Shown one piece after another: positions 34,288 to 43,163 of a DNA stretch of 49,436 bases. The notes under the pieces were generated by a model. That model did no database searches. It was not told the origin of the DNA and worked only from the letters and a program-made list of their open reading frames with translations. Positions within the stretch are counted from its first letter, which is position 1; each line of letters begins with the position of its first letter. The position numbers and the translations under genes are program-made. This DNA comes from Bacteroidales bacterium (GTDB lineage Bacteria; Bacteroidota; Bacteroidia; Bacteroidales; UBA932): NCBI GenBank assembly GCA_017617475.1, contig JAFZWC010000077.1, positions 1-49,436 of the forward strand, given 5' to 3'.

Positions 34288-35943
34288 TTAGTTACGCTGA
34301 TATAAATAGCGCTTGATGCTCTTCTTGGGGGTGCGCTCGAAGTCTTCGGGCATGAGCTCGATCTTCTTGATCTGGGCATATTTGGGGAGCTCGTCGTTGA
34401 TGGCGGGCAGCATGCCGCAGATGCGCTTCTTGAAATCGGAACGGGTGTAGCCGTCCAGTTCTCCCTGATGCCAGTCGGGGTAGATGAGGGCGGTGAGGCC
34501 GCCGTCGTCCTCGATAACCAGGGAATCCACCACGTAGTTGAAGTTGTTGATGGTGGCTTCCACCTCTTCGGGGTAGATGTTCTGGCCGGAAGGACCCAGC
34601 ACCATGCACTTGGAGCGGCCGCGCAGGAACAGGTAGCCGTCCTCGTCAATTACGCCCATGTCGCCGGTGCGGAACCAGCCGTCTTCCGTGAAGGAAGCCT
34701 TGGTGGCATCTTCGTTCTTGTAGTAGCCCAGGCACACGTTGGGGCCCTTCACCTGCACCTCGCCGGGGATGTTCCGGGGGTCGGAGGAATCTATGCGGAT
34801 TTCCATGTTGAGGGCGGCGCGGCCGGCGCTTCCCACCTTCACCTTGTCCCAGTGGGCATAGCAGATGATGGGGGCGCATTCCGTCATGCCGTAGCCCACC
34901 GTGTAGTGGAAACCAATCTTGTTGAGGAACTTCTCCACCTCGGGGTTGAAGGCGGCACCTCCCAGGATAACCTCCTCGAACTGGCCGCCGAAAGCGTTGG
35001 TGAGCTCCGTGCAGAACTTGTTCTCGATAACCTTGTCCAGAATGGGGATGCGGCGGTAGTATTTGGTTTTGTCGATAAGCGGCTTGAGCTTGCTCTTGTA
35101 TACCTTCTCCATCACCAGCGGAACGGCGATGATAATGTCCGGATGCACCTCGCTGAAGGCCTGCATGATAATCTTGGGGCTGGGCACGCGGCTCAGGAAA
35201 TGGACGTGCATGCCGATGGTCATCTCGAAGAGGAACTCGAACATCATGCCGTACATATGGGCCGACGGCAGCATGGCCACCACGTTCATGCCCGGTTTGA
35301 GCATGGGACAGGCATCCTGGGCGGCGAACTCGATATTGGAATAGATGGCCCGGTAAGGGATCATCACGCCCTTGGAGAAGCCGGAGGTACCGGAGGTGTA
35401 GTTGATGATGGCCAGCTCTTCGGGAGAATCTTCGTAATAGTTCAGATTCTCGGGCTCGAAGTTGTTGGGATAGCGCTTGCCGAATTCCTCGTTCAGATGC
35501 TCGCGCACCTGGGCCAGCTCTTCCGTGGCAGCATACAGGAACTTGAAGGTGTTGATCTGGACCACCACGGCCAGGTCCGGCATCTCTTCGGCCGAAAGGC
35601 CTTCCCAGATAACCTCGTCCACAAAGAGGACGCGGGCCTCGGAGTGGTTCACCAGGTAGTGGATGTTTCCGGGTTTGAACTCGTGCAGGATGGGAACGGC
35701 CACGGCGCCGTACGTAATGGCCGACAGGAAACAAACGCCCCAGTTGGCCTGGTTACGGGAACAGATGGCCACTTTGTCTCCCTTCTTGAGGCCGCACTGC
35801 TCAAAGGCAATGTGCAGTTTGGCAATACGGCGGGCCACATCACGGTACGCCAGCGTCATACCCTGGAAGTTGGTAACGGCGGGACGGTCCCAGTTCTTTA
35901 CCAGACTTTCCTGCAGAATTTTGTTGACAGACTTGAATTCCAT
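34288..35943 (-). CDS. AMP-binding long-chain acyl-CoA ligase
   Basis: Adenylate-forming enzyme, 551 residues, probably activating fatty acids to acyl-CoA. The phosphate-binding motif is YTSGTSGFSKG, followed by GYGMTECAPI and the GWFRTGDMG hinge region; the C-terminal subdomain (GPSGQNIYPEEVEATI) ends with a basic RTPKKSIKRYLY segment containing the expected catalytic lysine. Long-chain acyl-CoA synthetase is the best fit, but the substrate cannot be fixed. It follows the DUF3352-like gene by 16 bases on the same strand. Confidence 0.88.
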   Translation of the reverse strand: MEFKSVNKILQESLVKNWDRPAVTNFQGMTLAYRDVARRIAKLHIAFEQCGLKKGDKVAICSRNQANWGVCFLSAITYGAVAVPILHEFKPGNIHYLVNHSEARVLFVDEVIWEGLSAEEMPDLAVVVQINTFKFLYAATEELAQVREHLNEEFGKRYPNNFEPENLNYYEDSPEELAIINYTSGTSGFSKGVMIPYRAIYSNIEFAAQDACPMLKPGMNVVAMLPSAHMYGMMFEFLFEMTIGMHVHFLSRVPSPKIIMQAFSEVHPDIIIAVPLVMEKVYKSKLKPLIDKTKYYRRIPILDKVIENKFCTELTNAFGGQFEEVILGGAAFNPEVEKFLNKIGFHYTVGYGMTECAPIICYAHWDKVKVGSAGRAALNMEIRIDSSDPRNIPGEVQVKGPNVCLGYYKNEDATKASFTEDGWFRTGDMGVIDEDGYLFLRGRSKCMVLGPSGQNIYPEEVEATINNFNYVVDSLVIEDDGGLTALIYPDWHQGELDGYTRSDFKKRICGMLPAINDELPKYAQIKKIELMPEDFERTPKKSIKRYLYQRN

Positions 35944-35959
35944 TATTCTCTGATAGGTT

Positions 35960-38071
35960 TTAGTTCAACTTATAGTCCCGGGTGCGGCCGTCGTAGCACT
36001 CGCCGCTGATTCCCTTGGACGTTATCTTGAGCTGGGCGTCGGGGCGCAGCATCTTGTTGCCCTCTTCCTTCACCAGCGGTTCACCGCCGCCAAAGGGGTA
36101 CACCAAGGTGCGCACGCTGGTGCGGACCACCCAGTAATGTTTTCCATTCACTTCCAGCAGTTCCGGAAGGTTCTTCACCGTCTCGGGAGCCTTGATGCCC
36201 TTCCACCCGTCCGGCTTCTGGCCGTGCAAGTTGTAACGCTCCAGGCTGTTGTCCTTGTGCAGGACCATCACGGAATAGCCGCCGATGCCGGTGAAGTCGT
36301 AGACATCGGGGCCCAGCAGCACCGCCTTGGGCAGCTTCACGGGGAAACCGTTCACCCAGTGGCCCAGACGGTCCAGCATATACAGTTTGTCACCAGCCGC
36401 AAAGAGGAACTGGATTTTTCCGTTCTTATAGAAATCCACGTTCTGAACACGGCCGCAAATGGTTTCCTTGAAGGGAATGCCCCACACGCCCTTGCCGTTT
36501 TCGTCGTTCAGGCAAATGGACAGGCTGCTGTTCTGATACAGGGAATTGGTCTTTCCCGTGAAATAATTGTTCACCGGGAAAGGACCGGCGGGAACGGTGA
36601 CGGTAGTATCCCGCTCCATCACCTGTACCTTGTTGCCCTTGAGGGTGTGGGTGCTTACCTGCACGCGCAGGGCGGGAAGTTCTCCCGACAAATCCAGAGC
36701 TACCGTGGCCGGAGCGAAGCCGGCACCCAGGGCAAAATCCTTCAGGGGCTGGGCCAGGTCTTTCACCAGCAGCCGGTCCGGAACGTCGGGAGCGTCGGTG
36801 AGGGAACTGTATGCCACAAAGCCTGCCGGCAGGGAGACAGAAGCGTCGGCCAGGCGGTTCTTCAGACTGTATTCCTTGATGGAGGCGTCCTGCAGGGCCT
36901 GAACGGCGGGAGCACTGCCAAATACCCTCCATTTTCCGCCCAGGGAGGCGCAAAGGGTATCCGTCACGGCAAAACCTTCGCCGGCCACCTGCGCCAGCAC
37001 GCCGCGGTATTCATTGGAAGCCCCTGTACCCAACTTGAGGTCGCGGGCCGATTTCACCAGCACGGCCTCCTGGAGATCCCCTTTCACATAGAAGGAGATG
37101 CGCACCAGTTCCCGCGGCTGCAAGTTCCGGAACCATTCCTCCGGAGAAAGCGGACGGCCAGCCTTGGCCTTGAGAGCCTTGTTGTACTGCGCCAGACGGC
37201 CTTCCCCGTCTTCCAGCTTGCGGCGGGAGGCCAGATAGGCATCTACGTCGGGGATGGGAACGGCCACGGCCGTAGCGGTATAATAGGGTACGGCCTCGGG
37301 GAATTCCGCCACCTGGGCCGATGTTCCCGCAAAGGCGCCGAAGAAACTGGCGGAAGCCTCACCGGGAAGGGCAAGGCCTTTGAAGAGAATCTGGTCTTTT
37401 CCGGCATCCTGGATGGTCCAGGCGCTCCAGGCGGTAAGGTCTTTGACAAAGGATTCCTTGCGGTATTCTGTTCCTGCATAGGTTTGCAGGAGTTTGGATG
37501 CATGGGCATGGGAAACCAGCAGCACGGCCTGGCCGGAAACGTGGCTCACCAGATCTTGCAGGCGGCGGGTTCCCAGGATGGACAGGCCCTCTACCAGATG
37601 GCGGGCGCTGGCGTTCACGAAAGTTTCCGAACGGCAGGCCAGAAGATACCCTTCCTTTTCCAGGGTTTTAAGACCGGCTTGGGCAGCCAGTTTACGGGCA
37701 ACGGTGTCGGTGGGCTGGATTTGGGCGGCTACCAGGGGAACCAGGGTGCCGCTGTTGTGCAGCGAAACGGCCATCTTTCGGCGGCTCAGGGATTGGATAA
37801 AAGCCATGAAGGCGGCGTCTCCGGGGGCCACGAAGCCCTGCAGGAGACCCGTGGAATCGGCCAGGATTCTGGCGGCCTTGGCGCTGCCGTCAAACACCAG
37901 CACGGCGGCGGCATCCGAGGGCACCGCCCTTAGGACGTTCCAACCCGTGGGAGCCGGCGTTACGGTCTCTTCTCCCGGGACCTGTGTGTACAGCTTGGTA
38001 ACGGCAATGGCAATGCCTGCCAGGAGTACCGCTACCAACACCACAGCAGCTATAGTGCTTCGTTTCGCCAT
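35960..38071 (-). CDS. Membrane-anchored DUF3352-like protein
   Basis: A 703-residue protein with one N-terminal membrane segment (STIAAVVLVAVLLAGIAIAV) and a large extracytoplasmic part. The first half (LRAVPSDAAAVLVFDG and following) resembles DUF3352-type proteins; the second half has repeated beta segments (VWGIPFKETICGRVQNVDFY, LYMLDRLGHWVNGFPV) like a beta-propeller. No catalytic motif is visible. The ATG at 38071 is chosen over 38080, which lies in the promoter; the -7 element ends six bases before it. First gene of the minus-strand operon down to the S41 protease. Confidence 0.75.
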   Translation of the reverse strand: MAKRSTIAAVVLVAVLLAGIAIAVTKLYTQVPGEETVTPAPTGWNVLRAVPSDAAAVLVFDGSAKAARILADSTGLLQGFVAPGDAAFMAFIQSLSRRKMAVSLHNSGTLVPLVAAQIQPTDTVARKLAAQAGLKTLEKEGYLLACRSETFVNASARHLVEGLSILGTRRLQDLVSHVSGQAVLLVSHAHASKLLQTYAGTEYRKESFVKDLTAWSAWTIQDAGKDQILFKGLALPGEASASFFGAFAGTSAQVAEFPEAVPYYTATAVAVPIPDVDAYLASRRKLEDGEGRLAQYNKALKAKAGRPLSPEEWFRNLQPRELVRISFYVKGDLQEAVLVKSARDLKLGTGASNEYRGVLAQVAGEGFAVTDTLCASLGGKWRVFGSAPAVQALQDASIKEYSLKNRLADASVSLPAGFVAYSSLTDAPDVPDRLLVKDLAQPLKDFALGAGFAPATVALDLSGELPALRVQVSTHTLKGNKVQVMERDTTVTVPAGPFPVNNYFTGKTNSLYQNSSLSICLNDENGKGVWGIPFKETICGRVQNVDFYKNGKIQFLFAAGDKLYMLDRLGHWVNGFPVKLPKAVLLGPDVYDFTGIGGYSVMVLHKDNSLERYNLHGQKPDGWKGIKAPETVKNLPELLEVNGKHYWVVRTSVRTLVYPFGGGEPLVKEEGNKMLRPDAQLKITSKGISGECYDGRTRDYKLN

Positions 38072-38077
38072 AGTATG

Positions 38078-38106
38078 CAAAGTTAATCAAATATTTCTTA
38101 TCTTTG
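38078..38106. promoter_or_regulatory. Divergent -7 elements for DUF3352-like and EEP genes
   Basis: TAACTTTG on the minus strand (38085-38078), six bases from its ATG, and TATCTTTG on the plus strand (38099-38106), 31 bases before the EEP-family ATG. Clear -33 TTG elements are lacking for both. Confidence 0.6.
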
Positions 38107-38137
38107 CCTTGGAACCTGATTAGTTTAACCAAATAAC

Positions 38138-38971
38138 ATGAAAAAAATAGCCCTTGTTCTGGCAGCTCTTCTGCCTCTGTTCGTGGCCTGTAAACAAGAA
38201 CCGGCCACGGTGAAAGTCATGTCCTACAACATCCGTTACGGCACCGCCGACGACGGAGACCACATCTGGCCCAACCGCCGCGAGGCCGCTGCCGCCATGA
38301 TCAACGACCAGCACCCGCTGGTATTCGGCGTTCAGGAAGCCCTGGACTTCCAGCTGGAATACCTGCAGGAGAACTGCCCCGGTTACAAATATGTGGGCGT
38401 AGGCCGCGAGGACGGAGTATCGGACGGTGAGCACATGGCTGTTTTCTATGACAGTGAAAGGGCCGAACTGGTGAACTGGGGTACGTACTGGCTGTCGGAG
38501 ACTCCCGAGGTGCCTTCCTTCGGCTGGGATGCCGCCTGCAAGCGCACGGCCACCTGGACCCTCATCAAGGAAATCGCCACCGGCAAGCATTTCTACTTTG
38601 TGGATACCCACCTGGACCACGTGGGCCGGGAAGCCCGCCGCAACGGCCTCATCCTGCTGGTGGAGCGCATCGGCGCCATGAATCCCGAAGGCTATCCCAT
38701 GATCCTGTGCGGTGACTTCAACGTCTATCCCACCGACCCCTGCCTCAACGACCTTCGCGACCTCATGCTGGATGCGCGCCAGACGGCCAAGGAAAGCGAC
38801 CCCGGCACCACCTGGCACGACTGGGGCAAAGTGGACGGCACCCCCGGTATCGACTACATCTTCTACAAGGGATTCGCCTCCTGCGAAAGCTTCCAGCGCG
38901 TAACCAAGGAATATCTGGGAAGACCGTTCGTCTCCGACCACTTCCCCGTTACCGCGGTTCTTACTTACTAG
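38138..38971 (+). CDS. Endonuclease/exonuclease/phosphatase family lipoprotein
   Basis: A 277-residue lipoprotein (lipobox LFVAC, Cys18) with the EEP fold: VMSYNIRYGT, GVQEALDFQ with the metal-binding Glu, VDTHLDHVGREAR, LCGDFNVYPTDP and the closing SDHFPVTA with the catalytic His. Exported members act on nucleic acids, sphingolipids or phosphoinositides; the substrate here is unknown. Its stop codon is shared in a CTAG palindrome with the convergent GH95 gene. Confidence 0.9.
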   Translation: MKKIALVLAALLPLFVACKQEPATVKVMSYNIRYGTADDGDHIWPNRREAAAAMINDQHPLVFGVQEALDFQLEYLQENCPGYKYVGVGREDGVSDGEHMAVFYDSERAELVNWGTYWLSETPEVPSFGWDAACKRTATWTLIKEIATGKHFYFVDTHLDHVGREARRNGLILLVERIGAMNPEGYPMILCGDFNVYPTDPCLNDLRDLMLDARQTAKESDPGTTWHDWGKVDGTPGIDYIFYKGFASCESFQRVTKEYLGRPFVSDHFPVTAVLTY

Positions 38972-41286
38972 TGGAGTTTCATACGGGTTATCTGCCCGTC
39001 TTTCCATGCAAGATCAAGCGTCTGCCCCGTCCGGGTGCGGACGCCTTTTATTTGTCCGCTGGGCCAGGCCGAAGGTAGGGCGGGAAGGGGCTGCACGCCA
39101 TCGGGCGTAGACTGCACCAGCATTTCCAGCACACCCGCGCAACCGCCGAAGTTGCCGTCAATCTGGAAGGGAGAGTGGGCGTCCATGAGGTTGGGATAGG
39201 TGCCGCCGCCGCTGCGGTAGTTCTCTCCCTGGTACTTGTCCGGACTTACATAGCGTAAAAGCCGGCGGTACATCTTGTAGGCGTTCTCCCCGTCGCCCAG
39301 GCGGGCATAGAGGTTCACGCGCCAGCCGCAGCTCCAGCCGGTGGTCTCGAATCCCCGGATTTCCAGGGTACGGTGGGCCGCATCGGCCAGTTCCGTGCCG
39401 GCGGGAATCTGATGGCCGGGATACACGCCGATCAGGTGGGACTGGTGACGGTGCTGGGGGTCGTGGTCGGCCCAGTCGTAGTACCACTCCTGCAAGGCTC
39501 CGGAGGCCCCGATCTGGTACTCCTTCAAGTCGGGCAGGATGTCTTCCACGCGCTCCGCAAAGCCGGTGTCACCCAGCTCCAGGGCCGCCTCACGGGCATT
39601 GGAGAGGCATTCGCGGATAATGGCCAGGTCGGCCGTGGCGCCATAGGCCGTGCGGCCATGGTAGCCTTCGGGAGATATGTACACGTTCTCCGGCGAAGTG
39701 GAAGGAGAGGTTATCCATTTGCCGTCTTTACTCACCAGGATGTTCATGCAGAACTGAGCGGCTCCTTTAAGGGTTGGATAGTCGCGCTCCAGGTCTTCCC
39801 GGTTGCGGGTAAAGAGCCAGTGCTCCCAGATGTGGGTGGCCAGCCAGGCTCCGCCCAGGTTCCAGTTGGCCCAGCTGGGGTCGCCCGTTCCCAGGCCCAC
39901 GGGGTTGGTCATGGCCCAGATGTCGCTGTTGTGGGCCTCACACCAGCCTTCTTCCACCCCGTAGAAGTTGCGGGCGCTGCGCTCGCCGCCCACCGCCAGG
40001 TTGCGCACAAAGCCCAACAGCACCTGATGCATTTCCGGCAGGCCGGCGGCTTCGGCGGGCCAGTAGTTTTCTTCCAGGTTGATGTTGGTGGTGTAGTTGC
40101 AGCTCCACGGCGGGGTCATGCTCTCGTTCCACAGACCCTGCAGATTGGCAGGAACCCCTACGGTGCGGGAACAGGAGATGAGCAGATACCGGCCATATTG
40201 GAAATAAAGGGCTTCCAACTCGGGGTTAATCTCGCCGTCGGCATAGCGCAGCAGCTGCTCGTCGGTGGGCAGGGCGCTCACAGCAGGGTCCGTGCGGCCC
40301 AAATCCAGGGAAACGCGGCCGAAGAGGGCACCGTAATCGGCCTCGTGGCGCTTCCGGAGGGCGTTCCAACCCCGGGCCAGCGCCTGGGAGGCATTCGCCA
40401 GGGCGGCCTCTTTGTATTCCCTCCCCTCCTTCACCGGATCCTTATCAAACCCGTTGAAACTGGTCTGGTTGGCCACCACCACCACGGCCTCGTTCACGCC
40501 GGAGATGCGAAGGCCGTCGCCGTCGGCCCGGGCGGCCTCACACCTTACCACCGTGCGGTAATGGATGCCCCTTTCCGGGTCGTAGGCAAAGCGCTCGCCG
40601 CCCGGGGCATAATAGACGGGATAGGAATGCCAGGCGGTGTAGCCATCGCTCACCAGGGCGTTCCCTTCGGCACGGGTCTGGTGCGGCTGTTCGCTCTCCA
40701 GGCTCACCGTCACATCCAGCGAAGCCTCGCTGCTTAGCTTGATCACAATCACCGAATCGGGGGCCGATGCAAAATACTGAGCCTCAAAGCATTTCCCGTC
40801 CCTTAAGTAACTCACCGTCACCGTGGCGTCGGCCAAATCCAAAGAGCGCCGATAGTCGGAAATTTCCCCCTCCGGGAAGCGCAGCAGCAACTTGCCCAGG
40901 GGCTGGTATGTCTCGCTGAAGTGGCCCTGAATATGGGTTTGGAGTTCGTCGGCCTTCCGGTAATCTTCCTGTTCCAGGGCCTCCCTCACTTTGTCCACCC
41001 ATTGGGCCGATTGTCCCCAGGGCGTAAGGGTTTCCACCACCTGGTAGTCCGGGTGCGCAGCTCCCTTGTCGGGTTCGCCCGTCCACAGGGTGATGTCGTT
41101 CAAGGAGATACGTTCCTCTACAGGGCCTCCATATACCAGGGCGCCCAGTTTGCCGTTTCCCAGGGGAAGAGCCTCTTCAAAAAATTCGGCCGGACGGTCG
41201 TAATGGAGCAAAAGCGGTTGCTGTTTACAACAAGAAAAGCTTGCCAGGCAAAGAGCCCCGCAGGCAAGTATGGCAGGTATTTTCAT
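38968..41286 (-). CDS. Glycoside hydrolase family 95 protein
   Basis: A 772-residue exported enzyme, probably a lipoprotein (cysteines at the end of the signal, ASFSCCKQ). It starts with the GH95 N-terminal domain (ALPLGNGKLGALVYGGPVEE, LNDITLWTGEP) and continues with the (alpha/alpha)6 barrel (NLQGLWNESMTPPWSCNYTT, NLEENYWPAE, TSPSTSPEN) to the C-terminal beta domain. Family members are alpha-L-fucosidases or alpha-L-galactosidases acting on host or plant glycans. It follows the acyltransferase gene by ten bases on the same strand. Confidence 0.92.
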   Translation of the reverse strand: MKIPAILACGALCLASFSCCKQQPLLLHYDRPAEFFEEALPLGNGKLGALVYGGPVEERISLNDITLWTGEPDKGAAHPDYQVVETLTPWGQSAQWVDKVREALEQEDYRKADELQTHIQGHFSETYQPLGKLLLRFPEGEISDYRRSLDLADATVTVSYLRDGKCFEAQYFASAPDSVIVIKLSSEASLDVTVSLESEQPHQTRAEGNALVSDGYTAWHSYPVYYAPGGERFAYDPERGIHYRTVVRCEAARADGDGLRISGVNEAVVVVANQTSFNGFDKDPVKEGREYKEAALANASQALARGWNALRKRHEADYGALFGRVSLDLGRTDPAVSALPTDEQLLRYADGEINPELEALYFQYGRYLLISCSRTVGVPANLQGLWNESMTPPWSCNYTTNINLEENYWPAEAAGLPEMHQVLLGFVRNLAVGGERSARNFYGVEEGWCEAHNSDIWAMTNPVGLGTGDPSWANWNLGGAWLATHIWEHWLFTRNREDLERDYPTLKGAAQFCMNILVSKDGKWITSPSTSPENVYISPEGYHGRTAYGATADLAIIRECLSNAREAALELGDTGFAERVEDILPDLKEYQIGASGALQEWYYDWADHDPQHRHQSHLIGVYPGHQIPAGTELADAAHRTLEIRGFETTGWSCGWRVNLYARLGDGENAYKMYRRLLRYVSPDKYQGENYRSGGGTYPNLMDAHSPFQIDGNFGGCAGVLEMLVQSTPDGVQPLPALPSAWPSGQIKGVRTRTGQTLDLAWKDGQITRMKLH

Positions 41287-41296
41287 ATGTGTGGTG

Positions 41297-43096
41297 CTAG
41301 CGTTTCAGGCGAGCCTTCAAGGCTTCCAGTTGCTCCGGCGAAAGGAACTTGGAGAAGGAGTTGAAGGAATTGTCCGGCATGTCCCCTATCCACTGAATAA
41401 TGAAAGCGTCCAGGGTGTTGAAGTCGTTGTCCACGTTGAAGGCCACGTACTTGGCCCCCAGGGTAGCATACTTGCGGAAGAGGACCGGCAGGCGCAGGGT
41501 TCCGGAAGAAAGGTACAGCAGCAGGCGGTCAAAATCGTCCACCGTCTTGCAGCCGGCCAGCAGGGCGTCCGGGTTTACACGCAGGAAATCCGGGGTGAAG
41601 GGCGTGCGGGACCCCACCGTATTCTCTGCATTCTCCAGGGAATGGTTCTTCAGGAAATAGTTGAGAATGAGGCTCTTGTAGAACGTAGGGAAGTCGGACG
41701 AGACACTCACCGGCCCCATGGTGTATTCTGCTCCCTCACATAATGCCCCTGCGGTGAGAATACCGGAGAGGAGGAGCTTCAAGGGCAACACTTCCTTCCT
41801 GTAATTAGGGGTTATAAACGAGCGGCCCAGTTCCAGGGCTTTGGGAAGATAAGGCTGCAGGCCTTCCTTGAATTCAAACAGCGAGGCCGTATAGAAGCCC
41901 TCCGGCCTCTTTAAGACCTCGGAGCCTACGCCGATACGGTAAGCGCCCGCAATCTCACCTTTGGGGATGTTCCAGAGCACCAGGTGTTTGTAGTAGGTGT
42001 CGTAAATATCCGTGTCCTTGGCTTTGCCCGAGCCCTCCCCTACCGAACGGAAGGTCACTTCCCGCAGGCGGGCGATTTCCGTCATCACGTTGGGGACGTC
42101 GTCCGGCTGGGTAAAGTAGCAGCGGTAATCTCCGCATTCGAAGAGGATGCGGTCCTGGATACTGTCCAGTTCGGCCTTCACCAGCGCCGGATCTACCGGG
42201 TCCATGATGGGCTCCAGGTGTTGGACATCGGCCCTCTTGGGCTCTTCTATGCAATTGACTTCCAACGCATAAGTAAGGTTGCGCAGATAGCCGCCCAGTT
42301 CCTCCGTAGAAGCGAATTTGGCCATTTCTTCCGGCGTTATGGGCTGGCCGATGCGCACCTTCACGTGAGTGCCCTGCTTGTTGAACAGTTCGTGCACCAG
42401 GCGGGCCGTCCTCAGGCGCGGGTGCAGCCGCCCCCAGATGTGGAACCACCGGGAATTGGTGCCGTCAAAATAGATGGGGACCACCGGCAGGCCGCTCTTC
42501 TGGATGAGCCGGATCATATTGGGCGCCCACGGCTTGTCTTCGATAACCTTTTTGGCCGATACAGCCGTGCGCTTGTCTTTCTTCTGATAGGTACCCACCT
42601 CGCCCGCGGGGAACAGGCCCAGCGCGCCACCGTCATGGATGTGCTGGAGGGCCATGCGGATGCTATTGATGCTGCGGGCGTCGTTCTTTCCGCCCAGGTT
42701 GTTCACCGGAAGGAAGTTGGGGGCCAGGTTGGGAATGAGGGAAAGCATGAAGGTGGTGAGGATCTTGTAGTCTTCCCGGCGGCGGCCCACGGTGTCGCAC
42801 AGGATGAGGCCGTCAATGCTGCCGAAGTGGTGGTTGGAGATGGTGATGAAGCCTCCTTCGGCCGGGATACGGTCCAATTCGCCTTCGGGGACGTCGTAGG
42901 TGACCTTCTCATGCTCCAGGATGGCACGGGCGAATTCGGGGCCCATGCGGTCTGCGTATATGGCCTGGGTGCTGTTGACCTTGTCAATATCCAACACCTT
43001 GATAATAAGACCCGAGAGGCATTTTCCGAACCATCCCTTGATGCCCAGCATGCGTTGCAGGTCTTCCTTGCTTAAGACTTCCTTCTGCTTAACCAT
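41297..43096 (-). CDS. Fused PlsC-type and OlsB/GNAT-type acyltransferase
   Basis: A 599-residue protein with two acyltransferase domains. The N-terminal part is a lysophospholipid acyltransferase domain with the HX4D motif in SNHHFGSIDG (His90, Asp95) and the glycine-rich FPAGEVG. The part after about residue 310 (RCYFTQPDDV, then TDIYDTYYKHLV and GAYRIGVG) resembles the GNAT-like OlsB/hemolysin N-acyltransferase family. This order matches bifunctional OlsF-type enzymes that make ornithine or glycine lipids by N- and then O-acylation. That role is inferred; the amino acid used cannot be told. The -7 element ends four bases before the ATG. Confidence 0.82.
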   Translation of the reverse strand: MVKQKEVLSKEDLQRMLGIKGWFGKCLSGLIIKVLDIDKVNSTQAIYADRMGPEFARAILEHEKVTYDVPEGELDRIPAEGGFITISNHHFGSIDGLILCDTVGRRREDYKILTTFMLSLIPNLAPNFLPVNNLGGKNDARSINSIRMALQHIHDGGALGLFPAGEVGTYQKKDKRTAVSAKKVIEDKPWAPNMIRLIQKSGLPVVPIYFDGTNSRWFHIWGRLHPRLRTARLVHELFNKQGTHVKVRIGQPITPEEMAKFASTEELGGYLRNLTYALEVNCIEEPKRADVQHLEPIMDPVDPALVKAELDSIQDRILFECGDYRCYFTQPDDVPNVMTEIARLREVTFRSVGEGSGKAKDTDIYDTYYKHLVLWNIPKGEIAGAYRIGVGSEVLKRPEGFYTASLFEFKEGLQPYLPKALELGRSFITPNYRKEVLPLKLLLSGILTAGALCEGAEYTMGPVSVSSDFPTFYKSLILNYFLKNHSLENAENTVGSRTPFTPDFLRVNPDALLAGCKTVDDFDRLLLYLSSGTLRLPVLFRKYATLGAKYVAFNVDNDFNTLDAFIIQWIGDMPDNSFNSFSKFLSPEQLEALKARLKR

Positions 43097-43100
43097 AAAA

Positions 43101-43130
43101 CAAAGTTAATCAGAACTTGCCTTTTCTCAA
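43101..43130 (-). promoter_or_regulatory. Promoter of the fused acyltransferase gene
   Basis: On the minus strand TTG (43130-43128), 19 bases, then TAACTTTG (43108-43101). Only four bases separate the -7 box from the ATG, so the mRNA should be leaderless. On the plus strand CAACTTTG at 43140-43147 is a weaker candidate for the GH51 gene. Confidence 0.7.
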
Positions 43131-43163
43131 AAAAAATCTCAACTTTGTGAAAACCACATCCGT

